NCBI RefSeq assembly: GCF_036320965.1
Contig: NC_092226.1
Location: 24,428,502-24,492,501 of the forward strand
Reading direction: 5' to 3'
Length of the DNA stretch: 64,000 nt
From: Panulirus ornatus
Lineage: Eukaryota; Arthropoda; Malacostraca; Decapoda; Palinuridae
Shown here: in pieces, positions 11,445-24,369 of the stretch
Numbering within the stretch: position 1 is the stretch's first letter
Layout of the letters: every line of letters begins with the position of its first letter
Made by a program: the position numbers and the translations under genes
The notes under the pieces: generated by a model
Databases searched by the model: none
Told to the model about the DNA's origin: nothing
What the model saw: the letters and a program-made list of their open reading frames with translations, nothing else

Positions 11445-11884
11445 GTAACGAACTTATGTTTTGTTTCTCTTTGAATTTGTTCTAGTATTTTTTTATCTCT
11501 CAAACATGTTAACTGGAACTGAAGAACGTATTCCTAATGAGGTATAACCAGGTCCTTGTAAAGACTGGTTACTGCATCTTTCGTTCTACTGTTCACATTT
11601 CTAGCTAGCAAAACATAGCCATACTTGGCTAGGTTTTTTTTTTCACATATTTTCTCATTATTGATTAATGTCTCAAGGTCTTTTTCTTCTTTTACTTTTA
11701 TTTATGGTTTCCTGAGGAGTATGTATTCTGATATATAATTGATTTTGTTTCTGATTTTTTTTTTTTTGCTTTACATTTGTCTCCATTTTACTTCGAATCT
11801 TGAGGCAATGTTCCATTTTACTGGGTTATATTTCCTAATATCTTGTCTTCGGCAAAGTCTGAAATTCTTCCGGTAGGTTGAGGG
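11445..11884 (-). mobile_element. CR1/L2-type LINE RT fragment
   Basis: Read on the minus strand, with several frame jumps, the fragment gives ISDFAEDKILGN (motif C region, normally FADDTK). It continues with a DKCK block, VKEEKDLETLINN, TKDAVTSLYKDLVIPH and KKILEQIQRETKHK. This is the order of the CR1/L2-type RT palm-to-thumb region (EEKDLGV, LYKSLVRPHLEY, LEQVQRRATK). The catalytic motif is mutated and frameshifts are frequent, so it is an old pseudogene. Confidence 0.8.
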
Positions 11885-12500
11885 TGAGTTTGAATGGAGA
11901 AGACCTGGAGAAAATGGGGTGTATTTAGATCTGGGAGTGGATGTGACAGAGAATGGAACCTTGGAAGTTGGAGTGAAGGGGAGGTTTGCGGTCCAGAGCA
12001 CATAAAGGAATGTGTGGAAAGAGATGTCACCATCGGTGAGGACGAAGATGTACATGTTAGAGGGCTTACCGTGGTAGTATTGACAGTGTTGTTTGAACGC
12101 TGTAGACGAGAAAGTATGGAAGCAGGTAAATGTATTGGAAACTAATGTTTGAGGATAATACTTGGTGTGAGGAGGGTCGATTGAGTAATCAATGAGAGGC
12201 TTAGTGAAAGATAAGGTAATAAAAAGTATGATTGAGAGATTAAGAGGGTCTGCTGAAGTGTTTTGGACTTGTGGAGAGGATGAATGAGAAGAGGTTGACA
12301 GTGAAGGTGTATGGATCAGAAGTGAAAGGGACAAGTAGAAGAGGAAGACCCAGTTGGAGATAGAAAGATAGTGTAAACGATATTGTGTTCAGGACCTGAA
12401 CATGCAGGGGAATGTGAATTGGTACGATGTGGTATATATGGGGAGAGGTGTTGTCATTGGACTGAACCACGGCATATGAAGCGGTTAGTGTAAACAACCT
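11885..12500 (+). mobile_element. RTE-like LINE C-terminal fragment, old copy
   Basis: A plus-strand copy parallel to 58965-59600. It retains the ttgaatggagaa and tctgggagtggat words, gaacatgcaggg near the ORF end, and the gactgaaccacggcatatgaagcg 3' UTR words. Indels and stops are numerous. It abuts the CR1-type fragment in opposite orientation. Confidence 0.8.
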
Positions 12501-12735
12501 CCCAGTATGTGATTATACGACTCGTAAAGGTAGCCAGTCACACAGTCAGTACTACAGATTCACTGGTTTCGCTGTGCCAGTCACTGACGATAGCCTGTGC
12601 TGTGATCCTGTCTACATTCGACCCTGAGACTGATGTGGAAGTGGGTTGATGAATACTCTCAGTGGCTGTACTGAAGCCTATACTGCCACCGGCATTTCTT
12701 ATCCTCTGACACTCATTAGGTTCTCTCAAGATCAG

Positions 12736-12738
<3 letters not shown>
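12501..12738. other. Unassigned sequence
   Basis: Short spacer between a LINE relic and a CA tract; nothing recognised. Confidence 0.4.

Positions 12739-12790
<52 letters not shown>
12739..12790 (+). repeat. (CA)n microsatellite
   Basis: Nearly pure AC tract with one G at its right end. Confidence 0.97.
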
Positions 12791-12791
<1 letters not shown>

Positions 12792-14339
12792 AATACACGT
12801 ACTTTATTTCTATTTCTCTCGTTCATCCAGTATTTGTAACCACGTCATTTATTCTCTGATAACATCTTCCATGACTGAGTCCCTTTATATCCCAGTAGGT
12901 ACAGTCTCGCATTATTCTCTCCCTTCGTCCTCCTCTTCATCCTTTATCCACAACCCATCACCAGCACCTTCGTCTTTCAGGCTCCCCGAGCTTCCAGTTT
13001 CCTCCTTAACCCCTCACATTTCCGCCCCAAGTTTCCAGCCTCTGACTTGTAATATACGTCGTCGCCCTGGAAGCGTTTACTTGACACGGAAAGCGTCATA
13101 TTTGACAGATTTTTCCCTAAAATTGGATTGCCGAGTTCTTTGATCCATCAGAGGCAGTTAGAGGCAGCCTGGAACGCCCCGGGGCCTTAGGGGGGCTCAA
13201 CGCGTTCGCTCGGTGCCTGGGTGTGACGACTAGCCTTTCCAGTTCCAGTTTCCCTTCGCTTTTCTGTACTTTCGTGGAAGCACTCGCTTCGGCCTGCTTC
13301 CTGTGGTCCTTGCAAATCGGTTTCGTTCTGCGTGATCACCAATTTTCTTTGCTCTTGGAGACTCTGGCTGGAAAGGCGATACTATTTGTTACGCGTAGAG
13401 TTGTTGCTGAAGTGGATTCCATGCTGTGAATTTGGTTTTAGAATCTTTCAACAATGTGTGCTGTCCGGATTACCCGCTCAGTCAGAGTATAATGTTATGC
13501 TAACCCAGAAGCAGCTTGGCTTAAGCCGAGGGTGAGGATAATGGCCAAGTTAACTAGAGACCAACATAGCTGATCAGAACCTGGAATCAACATGAGGGAC
13601 ATGAAAAATGGTATTAAGAAATTGGCTGGTGAATTATCGTACCCAGGCAGGTTACACCCGCCCGTGCAACAGGCTCGGTTTAATATCCAACACCGATTAA
13701 GAATGCCACAAAAGCCACTCAGGGTAATCCCTCGATTTGCCCCTTACGACACGACACTCTAAGGACTACTTTACAAGATCCCAAGGACCAAGCTGGAGGT
13801 CATAGTTGCCACTGTCCCCGGCTCCTCAGATCTTCAGCCAATATTAAGGTCATCTATTGCCAACTTTTCGCCTTATGGGATTTAATCGCAGGAGTCACAT
13901 CTCGATCCTTCTGCGACGGTCATTGTAACGGGATTTAGGGGGGAATTCAATACTACCTGCGACATTTCTCATGATATATCGTCATGGGAAACACATTTAC
14001 TGAATATTTAGGTCGTGATTCTCTCGTGTAATTTTGTAATGTAACAAAATTCAGGAACACGAGAATCGAAAAGAGAAATTCAAGAGGCCACAGCGTCTTA
14101 TGTACGTCTGTTGCTGCTTGTAATAAGACCATTTTGAAACATATCAGAGTGGCATGAGGAAAGATAAGATCAAGAGATCACTTATGTAAAGTAGGTCACA
14201 GGTGATTGAATAGATTATCATCGATAGATGTGATTTCTGAGTAAAAGCACTGCTCGTTGATCGAATGACTGTCAAGTAATGGAAATGATTTCAACCAGAT
14301 GAAATGCTTTTTGCTCATTTTACCAGTAAGGCGTAAACC
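12791..14339. other. Unassigned sequence
   Basis: No gene or repeat family recognised. Frames such as 12646-13143(+) cross the CA tract and are not credible. Confidence 0.4.
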
Positions 14340-14580
14340 ACCGCATGCTAGATTAACCATCACATGTACATGCTAAGTAAACCTTCGTATACCAAGTAAA
14401 CCACAAGTAACCCACCATAAGCTTAGTAAACCACCACAACAAGCCTAGTAAACCACCACAAGCTATGTAAGTCACCAGAAGCCTAGTGAATCCCCACAAG
14501 CTAAGTAAACCACCTCAAGCTAAGTAAACTAACTCATGCTAAGTAAACCAACTCATGCTAAGTAAGCCAACACTGCTTGA
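14340..14580 (+). repeat. Degenerate ~19 bp minisatellite
   Basis: Recurring unit close to ctaagtaaaccaactcatg, with variants ending caccacaag and cacctcaag. The last two or three units near 14505-14565 are almost identical. Confidence 0.8.
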
Positions 14581-15789
14581 TTCCAATTCCGGGTATTGAA
14601 CCACCTCTAACAAATGAAGTGTTACGAAGTAATTAGTTGGAACTAATCACTCAAGTCACTAGTAAACAGTCTGATCGCCAGAGAAGTAAATACCTTTTAA
14701 TATAACTACCAGTGAGTGGGTAATTAGCTAGTTAACCCACAAAACAACACCAGTACTACCAACGCTAAAAATTGATGAGGCGCAGTTAGACAGCTTCCAG
14801 GGGGAACTAGCAGTGATATATTGAGGATTTTGCTCATTTATAATCATTATTAATCATGTTTGTATAAAAAAAATCCTATCATTATTTTTTCAATTGTAAT
14901 TAAAAAAGCCAATGAAACGAACTTTTTACGCAGTTGGTGAGAAAATAAAAAGTAACCTACCTCAAACTAGGTCATGATCAATTAGACCCCTAACAGTTTA
15001 AACTATACTAATGTCTCATTAAACCACAGCCTTCCAACAGAAACTGATTAACTGCCCACAACGTTAAGAGTAATTATCAAACCCCCTTGATTACTAATTA
15101 AACCATCAAAGAGTCATGATGAAAACCAACATAAGACATATTTAAATCGGGAAACATCATCATCCTGGGAAAACATGGGATTCAACACTAAACCCCGGGA
15201 CCAGACTGTGAGAGTACTGATGCTTCGTCGAACAGGTTGGTTGTACACTGATCAACGTCCATTATCAGGTGTTCACACTTGCTTTACTAGATGTTGGCAA
15301 TGGTCAATAGTCTGAATGTAGCATTGACGCAAGTCACACAGTCTCCACTGGTCACTTCCCTGTACTATGGGATTATGGTGACTGTGTGTTTATGATGTGA
15401 CTAGTTTTGCTTATCTTTCTAAGTCCTCATCATGTCTGCTGATGATGCTGTATGGTGGTTGACTGACTGAACTTGTGAGAGTAGCTAGATTGATCACATG
15501 GTGAAATACAAGCTGTTACATTGTTGTTACTGTGTCATACATTCCCGTACAAGCCAGATCACTGTGCTCATTTTTTAGCTGATCGTACCTGCAGTTTTCA
15601 GACTGATCTCCCATTGGTTAACTTCAGACTGGCGTTGCTAGGTCGGGAACCGATTTATACCGAATTTAGATTTAGCTGCACTTTATCTGAACTCGTGAGT
15701 TGTTTTGACCGACTTGACGATCTTGAAGAGGATTGCATGATCCTTGGGTGTGATAGGTCAGACCTCAGGCCAAAGACCTGGTCTTTGAC
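14581..15789. other. Unassigned AT-rich sequence
   Basis: No gene recognised. The region around 14600-15130 is rich in taa and acc words and looks like decayed tandem sequence. A 90-codon plus frame at 15521-15793 has no recognisable domain. Confidence 0.4.
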
Positions 15790-16100
15790 CTGACCCTTAG
15801 CTGTCATACCCAAGGGTCTTGCTTTCGTGCTCTAGAGTAGTCGCACCTTTGTGCTTAAGGGTCGTACCATCTTGTTCAGTGGTCGTGCCTTCTTGTTTCA
15901 GAGTCGTCGTACCTTCGTGTTCATGGGTCGTAACCTCCTGATCAAGGGTCATATCCTCGTGCTCGTCTTCGTGCTCGTGAGTCGTACCATTGTGCTCAAG
16001 GCTTGGTAAACTCGCGCTCAAGGCTTCATACCTTCGTGCTCAAGGGTCGTCGTATTCCCGTGCTCAAGGGTCGTACCTCCGTGGGAAGGGTCGTATCCTG
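15790..16100 (+). repeat. Degenerate minisatellite, gggtcgtacc family
   Basis: About ten to twelve diverged units around gggtcgtaccttcgtgctca, spacing mostly 21-33 bp. The same unit recurs in a tighter array at 42495-42635. Open frames here (period THEHEGTT on the minus strand) reflect the repeat. Confidence 0.85.
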
Positions 16101-16504
16101 GTGCAACACCCCAGGTCGTCATCGTCTTGCGGAGATAGTGAGGACATTCCATGAGCCCAGTGGGTCATAAAAATGGTGTTTATGAAACAACGACATTAAG
16201 ATCCAATATGGTCAACTATATGGAATAGGATACGAGACAGACGAAGGGGATTGGATTTCCAAGTAAGAAAGACAAAGCAAGAACAGAAACGGAGATACAC
16301 GTTCAGGCAGGAAAAAAAATACAAAGAAAAGAGGGTTGAGGAACATAGTTATGGAAGAAGAAGATCAGTGGAATATATGATGGTGCGTGAAGGATGAAGA
16401 GAGGAGGCAGTATAGATAAGAAGAGTGTGTGAATGTGTAAAGGATAGGTCAAGGAGTGTGCTTGATAATGTATCTGGAGGCAGGAAGCGGAATAATGAAA
16501 AAGC

Positions 16505-16505
<1 letters not shown>
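16101..16505. other. Unassigned purine-rich sequence
   Basis: No gene recognised; leads into the GA-rich block. Confidence 0.4.

Positions 16506-16569
<64 letters not shown>
16506..16569 (+). repeat. (GA)n microsatellite
   Basis: Pure GA dinucleotide tract. Confidence 0.97.
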
Positions 16570-16573
<4 letters not shown>

Positions 16574-17123
16574 ATACCATATTGAGGAAGACGAGAAATA
16601 TTTACACTGATGAAGTGGGTCAACATTACCATCAACGAGGGAAGAAAAAAGGTATTGATAATGATTAGAAATGTGTGTCTGTAGATATACGTGATAATAG
16701 TGATAAAGGACTGGCAGTAATTAACGATAAATCAGAAATGAAGTAGAAATATACAAAACTGAACCAAGAGTAGCTCAAAGAAATAGGTACATGCAAATGA
16801 TAGAAACGGAAATATTGATATCAAACGAAGATTCAAAACGGATAGAGACACAAGCATATATATGCTTTCAATTAGTAGAAAGTACATCAAATAGGAATAT
16901 TTGATAATGAATAAAGTAATAGAATAAATGAAAGAAGATACGTGGTGTCGAGTTGACGGAAACAGATTGAAAAAAATACGTACGTGAGAAGTGTTTGAAC
17001 GAGGGAGGGTGAGAGTTGGGTGCCTGAGTATTGGAAGAAGAGAGAAGAAATCGTCAGAGTATGAGAGAGTGGGTGAGAGGCTGAGGGAGAGAGAGAGAGA
17101 GTGTGTGGGGGAGGGGGAGCTGT

Positions 17124-17125
<2 letters not shown>
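16570..17125. other. Unassigned A/G-rich sequence
   Basis: Strong purine bias on the plus strand and no gene recognised. It forms part of a 1.8 kb purine-rich block with six long GA tracts. Confidence 0.4.

Positions 17126-17194
<69 letters not shown>
17126..17194 (+). repeat. (GA)n microsatellite
   Basis: Pure GA tract; second of six in 16506-18295. Confidence 0.97.
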
Positions 17195-17202
<8 letters not shown>

Positions 17203-17339
17203 GGTATGAGATAGTGCCTGGGAGAGTGAGTTTGGGAGAGTATAAGAGTGGACCTGAGAGAGTGGGCTTGGGAGATTGTAAGAAAGAGATGAAGGTGGCG
17301 GGAGGGAGGGGAATCGTTGGTGAAGGACAGGGTAAGGGT

Positions 17340-17460
17340 GTTAGAGTGTGAGAGGAGGGGGGTTATTAGAGTGTGAGAGGAGGGGGTTGTTAGAGTGTGA
17401 GAGGAGGGGGGGTTTAGAGTGCGAGAAGAGGGGGGTAGTTAGTGTGAGGGGGTGGTTTGT
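17340..17460 (+). repeat. Short purine minisatellite
   Basis: Three to four units of about 24-27 bp with the core ttagagtgtgagaggagggg and diverging copies to the right. Confidence 0.85.
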
Positions 17461-17531
17461 TAGTGAGAGGAAAGGATTGAGGGTGCGATTAAGTGTGAAA
17501 AGAGGGGAGGAGGTTCCAGAGAGCGTGAGGG

Positions 17532-17533
<2 letters not shown>

Positions 17534-17574
<41 letters not shown>
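17534..17574 (+). repeat. (GA)n microsatellite
   Basis: Pure GA tract. Confidence 0.96.
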
Positions 17575-17575
<1 letters not shown>

Positions 17576-17797
17576 AGAGAGTGAGAGAGGAAAGGAGGAG
17601 TTGCCAGAGAGTGGTAAAAGGGGTTATGGTCCCAGACAGTGCGAAAGGAAGGGATGAAAGAGAGTGCGAAAGAAGGGAAGAAAGAGAGTGCGAAAGGAGG
17701 AGGGTGCTGGAGGATAACATAGTGGAAGATGGTGGTGCGAAAGAGTATGGGGTGCAGGGTTTCAAGTTGAACCCCATAGTCCATGATAGTGTGTTTG

Positions 17798-17802
<5 letters not shown>

Positions 17803-17869
<67 letters not shown>
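17803..17869 (+). repeat. (GA)n microsatellite
   Basis: Pure GA tract. Confidence 0.97.
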
Positions 17870-17873
<4 letters not shown>

Positions 17874-18048
17874 CACGTCATGAAAGTTTGAGAAAACGTA
17901 AGAAAAAAGATTGTCGAAAAAGAAAAAAAATTGAAGGCTTTTTCAGTGGATTCGCGAGGAATTCTGAGAAAATGAGAATGTAAGAGTGGAGGAGGAAGTT
18001 GTCTGAGAGGAAGGGATGAGACGGTATGAAAATGTGTGTGCGCGTCAG

Positions 18049-18051
<3 letters not shown>

Positions 18052-18134
<83 letters not shown>
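18052..18134 (+). repeat. (GA)n microsatellite
   Basis: Pure 83 bp GA tract, among the longest in the window. Confidence 0.97.
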
Positions 18135-18137
<3 letters not shown>

Positions 18138-18219
18138 AGGATTATGAGCGTCAGATATGGGATTCCAAGGAATCTTGTGGGAAATAGTAAAGAATGTAAG
18201 AAAAAAAACTTGAAGATGA

Positions 18220-18222
<3 letters not shown>

Positions 18223-18295
<73 letters not shown>
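18223..18295 (+). repeat. (GA)n microsatellite
   Basis: Pure GA tract; right end of the purine-rich block. Confidence 0.97.
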
Positions 18296-18296
<1 letters not shown>

Positions 18297-19917
18297 ACGC
18301 GTCCTCCCCCTTGGCCGTAATGAGCCCTTCACTCCCTAGGGGACCTCAAGGCAAACATCCCTTCAGCGCCTCCGCCGTAACCCTGATATATATGCAGCCG
18401 GGAGCGCTAATCCACACTGAGACGCCCTCCGCTAACATCGCCCAGATCCCGACTGGCTAATGCATCGAATATATGAAATCACACGGTGCTGTTGACACAT
18501 ACCGAGGGTACACGGCAAATATCCCATGAATTACTGAGAGCCACACCACAGTAACTCGGCTCCCAGGCTAAAAACGGTACGCTTCACTAGTCGATCCAGA
18601 TTGCCGATCGAAGATGAAGAAATGTATTTTTTTTTTTCCGTCAATATATTTCGGGATTTCTTGGGAGAGGCAGCAGAGGGATGATTACTGAGATTAGTGG
18701 ACTGAGGAGGTGAGGTGTGAGGCCAAAGTGGCGAGGGAGATGTGGGGGTTCTTCTTCGTGTGGGCGAGAGATCGAAGGTCCTAGGACGTCTGTGTGTTTC
18801 AGTGCCACGGTGGGGTTACAAGGTCAAGGGGACTCCAGTGGGAGAATTTCTTATCCTTATCGTACCCGTTTAATATTCTTATCCTATCTTATTCTTGTCT
18901 GTTCTTAACAGATTTCTTCCTCGTCTTGGCTTATCTTAATTCTTCTCTTAGTCTATGTAATTATCATCCCGTTGATTACGATCATCAAGATTGTTTCATC
19001 CTCGTCCTAATATCCCTATCTTAACCCCATCACTGTTGAGTATTTTTTTTTTTCTTATCTCACACGGTCCAGCGTTATCAAATACGGCATCATCAGCCTA
19101 TACGAATGACTGTTCGTAACATCTCTCCTCTGAAGATATGGACGTCTGAACCCTTAACGCATCTCAGTTTCGCATGACCAGTTGAATTCGTGTTACGAAC
19201 TGCATCGATCGCTTCGATAAAGAATTTATGTACATTATTTTTGTTACGTACATTATATACATTTCCGTCAGATATGGATTTTCGTTGACTTACACTGTTG
19301 TTTTGGTTTAGATGTGTCAGAAGCTCACAAAAGTTTGATAGTTTGTTGAGAGATTTCGGATTTTGAGATACCGCCTTTTTTTTTTTTTTGTTACGCTTAC
19401 TGTTCGTTTATGGACATCCTGTGGCGATTCTGTTATATGGTAAAGATATTTCTTAATCCTTTGATGACAAAACAACAAACTATGTTTCTTAGGCCTTTAG
19501 TACCAGAAAAACATTTGATAGACACTTCATCAAGCTCCACCATCCATTGTCGCAGTCAACTCCACCTTTTCAGCAACCATATTGACAGCGAGGACGTCCT
19601 CAACTTACTTTAAACATACACACGCACACCATTTGGACCTCATCCATCATTCGCCGCCACCGTCACCTCCTGACACCAGAGACCCCATGTCCCCGAGTTA
19701 AAGTTCGGCACCACAACTCATCCAGACTCGTAAATCGTAAAAACCGCTGCAAGAACAGCCCCATCCCAACTACTGTGAACCTCTTAAATGACCCATAATG
19801 TTTCTGTAACTACCGTATATCTGACACCACATTTCCTCGTTATAGCCCCACACTCATAATCGTGTGTATTTTCTCCTGTATAATTTCAGCTTTTCGTTGC
19901 ATTGAAGTTAGTAAACC
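18296..19917. other. Unassigned sequence
   Basis: Composition changes sharply from purine-rich to mixed at 18296. No gene or repeat recognised. Homopolymer T runs occur near 18628, 19043 and 19378. Confidence 0.4.
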
Positions 19918-20001
19918 ACTATTATTATTATTATTATCATCATCATCATTATCATCATTATTATCATTATATTGATGCTATTATTATTGTTATTATTATT
20001 G
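19918..20001 (+). repeat. (ATT/ATC)n trinucleotide repeat
   Basis: Imperfect array of tta, tca and att triplets. Tyr, His, Ile or Asn runs in frames crossing it are artefacts. Confidence 0.92.
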
Positions 20002-20479
20002 TTTACCACATGAAGCCCTATGAGTGTACTTCCGTACTTATCTGCATTCACAGAGTAAATCGCTATTCCCAAATGCATTGGAAATGCTTTGTCTCGACGC
20101 TGGATGTTCAGTTCATCTAGATCATTAACCACATTCTCCCACCTATACCACCCCACCCACAGCCGAAAATGAGAGAACCAAATGAATAAACCCATAATCG
20201 AAGTAATTACGCCAATGTAAATGAAAATGAAATTACACCCAAAGCTAAAATTGTATCTTAACCAACGACAGTAAATAGATAGTTTACTTCTTAAACAATT
20301 TATTCAGGTCGGTGTTTACCGTCGAAAATGATTTTCACATACACTATAAGCACGTAACATATTTTCCAGGGGCAGAAAATGAGACATTAAACGTTCATGA
20401 TATCGAATACTTATGAAGTACTTCAATATCTAGACAGATATAATTCGACTGAGTTAACTGGTACCCAAAATATCTTTCC
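20002..20479. other. Unassigned sequence
   Basis: Nothing recognised. Confidence 0.4.
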
Positions 20480-21300
20480 CTAAATGTTATGAGAAGTGAA
20501 CTGACAAATAGCATCTCCGATCACCAAAATCTTTACACGACAAAAGACGTTCGTAAAGGATTTTCAACCAAATGCCACAAAGACCACACTGTAGATCAAA
20601 TTGGCTCTTCGATAGCAGATTGGATCACACATGGGAAGCAATATATATTAAACGAGACGCCATCCAATTGGTTTATCGTAACAAGTGGGGTACTTCAGGG
20701 ATTAATCTTAGGACCCATTCTTTTCAAGATTAGCGTAAATCATCTGGGAACCAGACTCGCAAGTAGAATATAGAATTTCGACAGGGTCAAGAAATTCAGA
20801 AATATGGTCTAGTCAGAGGACGACTGGTTTTACATTCAAAATGGTGTAGACAAATTGCAGGAGTGGTTTACTCGTTCTATACAACCTCTCGTCTGACCTC
20901 TTTTGGAATATGCCGTTCAGTTGTGGACACAGGACTTAATGTAGGACGAGGAGAAACTAGAGCAAATCCTAAAAAGAGCAACAAAATTAATTCCTTCACT
21001 TCGAAATAAGCACTCTTGAAGAAAGATTTGGAGACCTAAGGGGAGAGGATCTAATGGACGTTTTCAAAATAAGAAATAATTTTGAGAAGAACCTTCATTT
21101 TCTCACATCAGACGGAGATTCATCGACCAAAATCAACAGTGTGAAATGAAAAGGAAGATTAATACTAACACGGGCAAAAGATTTTTCACATGTGGAGTTG
21201 TAGTGAATTGGAGTAGGCTAACGCCATATGTTGTCTGTGCAAAGACTAGAAGTACCTGTAAATCACTGATAGACTAGTCGTACCTGCTCAAGAGAGCGGA
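20480..21300 (+). mobile_element. CR1/L2-type LINE RT fragment
   Basis: The plus strand gives IADWITHGKQYILNETPS, then WFIVTSGVLQGLILGPILF (RT motif B, canonical SGVPQGSVLGP), in the frame 20489-20773. With frame shifts it continues to PLLEYAVQLWT-like and KLEQILKRATKLIPSLRNK blocks near 20890-21010. It ends with an FFTCGVVVNWSRL-like stretch near 21187-21215. Order and motifs are those of a CR1/L2-type RT palm and thumb. Stops and frameshifts make it a pseudogene, and the motif C (ADD) segment is not intact. Confidence 0.88.
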
Positions 21301-21760
21301 ATACACATACCTTTTTACATAGAACCATAACGCTATGTCTTCAGACTCTGAGCCTACTCCTGAGTGTAAGTAGCTACATAAATTTGAGCTTATTTCCATT
21401 CTCACTTTCCTATAGAATTAAACCGTGTCAACTGTACCTTCCTAGATTCACTCATGTCTGTTGAGCTAGAAGGAAGAGTGGGTGGGAAGGTGCCTTCTGC
21501 TTTCCTCTCCTGTCTCTCTCTCTCTCTCTGAAATAGGATTAGTGGTCCACATGATGCTATACCTGCACTCCATCAGATAACCTCATCATGGAGCCCCGCG
21601 TCCCCTGTTATCTACGCAACGCGGTATAATCCCATGTCCTCACGACGGCTTCACGCAGGTCACAAACATACAACCAAAAGACGCACTTCTACACAACCAC
21701 AAACACAGAAAACCTGGGTAATCATACGTCCGCAAAGAAACGTTGATATATAACATAAAC
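21301..21760. other. Unassigned sequence with short TC tract
   Basis: A short TC run lies near 21512-21528. No gene recognised. Confidence 0.4.
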
Positions 21761-22779
21761 AGACTCCCGCAACCTAATTACCCACTCTCGCGCTCCCTCC
21801 GTCCCTCCCTCCCCATCGCTCCCTCCCTCGCTCTCTACACATTCCACCCAAAAAAGAAGAGAGCGAGAGAAAAAAGAAATGGCTTAAAAATCTTAACCTT
21901 GCGGCTTCCATCACCTGAGCCAGTGACTGCAAATGTAATTACAAAGTCCGTTGCCTCATTATCCGCCCACTCCCCTCCCATCCCCTCCTTCCCTCCCGCC
22001 TTCTTCCCTCCCCGCCAGCCATCGGGTTCATCTCTCCCTCTCATCACCTCATTCTCATAGTCTGTGAATTTCCTGTCTGCCACCCACACCCAACAGACCA
22101 TACCCATTACTCGTCACCTTGTCCCATTTTCTCTCACCCTTTACTTCATCATCCATCGTTTTTCTTCCATCGCCCACCGTCCCTCTCAGCCACTCATCGC
22201 CCCCATTACACTCCCCGTCATCCCCTTACCCATCACTCCTCTCTCCATCGTCTACCCCCCCCCCCCCCATCTTAGCCAGCCATCGTCCTCACCCCATCAT
22301 CCCCCTCTAGCATGGTGTCCTCCCTACTAGCCATTGTATCCTTCCCATCACCTAACCATCTTCCCACAATCCCATTCTCCACCCCTTCACCTTATCTCCC
22401 TTTTCCATCACCCATTTCAACCACTATCACCCCTCCCCACAACGCCATTACCTCTCCCCACATATTACCCCATCACCTGATTACCCACTCTACCATCCCC
22501 CTGATCACCCCATAACTCCATTTCCTCCACCCCCTTTCCAGTACCTCATCTCCCCTCCCCACAACCCTATCACCCGTCCCCACAACCCCACAACATTTCT
22601 TAATGCTATATAACACATGACGTAATACACGTCCCGTGGTTCACATTTCATCCATCTCGAACTTCCACCGATCAATTCTTCCCACCCGCCTGTCCCTCTC
22701 GCTACCTCCACCCTCCCCTGCCACACCATCGCCTGTACATCATCCATTCACCCCCACCCCTTCATCCATCCACCACCTC
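21761..22779 (+). repeat. Pyrimidine-rich low-complexity region
   Basis: Strongly C/T biased with many cccatc, cctcccc and atcacc words and a C-run near 22254-22268. Open frames on either strand are composition shadows. Confidence 0.65.
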
Positions 22780-23080
22780 CTTTCATCCTTCCATTAACCA
22801 CCGCCCCCGCCATCCCTCCACCACCGCCCCCTGCTATCCCTCCTCCACCGCCCCATACCCTCCCTCTGTCACCGCCCCCTTTCCTCCCCTCGCTACTCCC
22901 GCTTCCCTGCCATCCCTCCACCTCCAACGCTCCCCCACTGTCATCCCTCCACCGCCACCACGCCCCCTGCCATCCCTCCACCACCGCTCTGCTTCTACCA
23001 TTCCCCCACCACCACTACCCCCCCTACCTTCCCCATCCATCCTTCCACTACCGCCCCTTCCCCTACCTCCACCACAACGT
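22780..23080 (+). repeat. ~20 bp C-rich minisatellite
   Basis: Diverged tandem units close to catccctccaccaccgccc, in a region that is almost purine-free on the plus strand. The Gly-rich minus frames at 22748-22984 and 22834-23040 are translations of this repeat. Confidence 0.85.
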
Positions 23081-24369
23081 CCCTGCCATCCCCTAGTGCC
23101 AACACTCCCTCCGGGAGACCGGGTGATGAAGGTGGTGGTGAGGGGTTGGAGGACCCCTGGCCCTGTACGGTCCTAATGGTCCAGCAGCGGGAGGTGATCA
23201 CGCAAGTTACCAATTACTGATAACGTCCTGACGTAGCATTACGTCTCGTGGAAATTTTTGCAAACGCACGGGAAACGAATGGGTTTATAACGTACCAGAC
23301 GTGTTGAAAACTGGCGGGTTTATAACGTATCAGTTGTACGAAATATGACCAGTTTTGTGACGCATCAAACATACGTAAACTTGCAATATCTTTAAAAACT
23401 GGGCTGTACGAGGTTCATAGCGCATAGATGTACAACACCTGCATTATTGCCCACTGGTGTTCTAGAACACCGGGTTAGCAAGTGCACAAGTTGTACTGGA
23501 AATAACAGCGTAGCGATGAATTTACTCTTGAGTGATGCCGAGTTTGAGAAACGAGGAGAGTCAGTCTGAGAAGGACACATTACGGCGCCCTTAGGAACGC
23601 CGGGCAATATTATTTACACTCCTTATATCTTATATCTTGGCTCTGTATGTTTATCCTTGGCTGATTATTGTGTGTAAATTTGTGTTTCTGTCCGTCGCGA
23701 TTGTGTTATCTTTCGTAGCTACTGTTTCACGTACTGACTCTGACGAGTCCTTGTAAGATTCTTCACTTACGAGAACTGTTTTGCTTGGGTGATTCAATCG
23801 AACTTATCATTAGCATTTCAACTCGTGTAAGTGTCTTCCCTTACCGCACTGTTGTATTTGTCGCGTTCCCTCCTTGGCCCCACATGCTGTTTTGTTTGCT
23901 CTTTCCTTCAGCTACATGTTGGTTGCTGGGATTCAGTCCCACAAACTAACTCTTTCCATTTCATATATAACACTTGTCAACACGTGAGGTACAATGCTGT
24001 TACCTCTCTTCTCTAGATTATCCCAACTATATACAATCCAATGATTTTCCAGTGCTGAGTCGGAGTGGCATCACGAGTTGAGGAAGGCCGGATGGTTTCC
24101 AGAGCCCCCTTAAATGTGGTCAGTGAAATGGAATCTACCATAGCTCTGCTGTCCCTTAAATGTCGTCAGTTGCGTGGGATTCGCCTTATCTCTACTCTCA
24201 TTCATTTCTACACCATTCACTGTCTCTTGTCCAATCTCTCCTCTGCATTGATTTGTGCCGGTATCCCCGGCAAATTTATTGTTCACCTCCATCCTCAGCT
24301 TGTGAGCGGTAGCGTAGAAGAGTTCCACAAGTCACGAGGGGTCTGTCAGAATTAACTGGGCTGATTTTC
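23081..24369. other. Unassigned sequence
   Basis: At 23280-23340 there is a short imperfect direct repeat around gggtttataacgta (spacing about 40 bp). No gene recognised. Confidence 0.4.

Noticed and set aside
17581..17883. Arg/Glu-rich protein frames across GA tracts
   Set aside because: They are translations of microsatellites.
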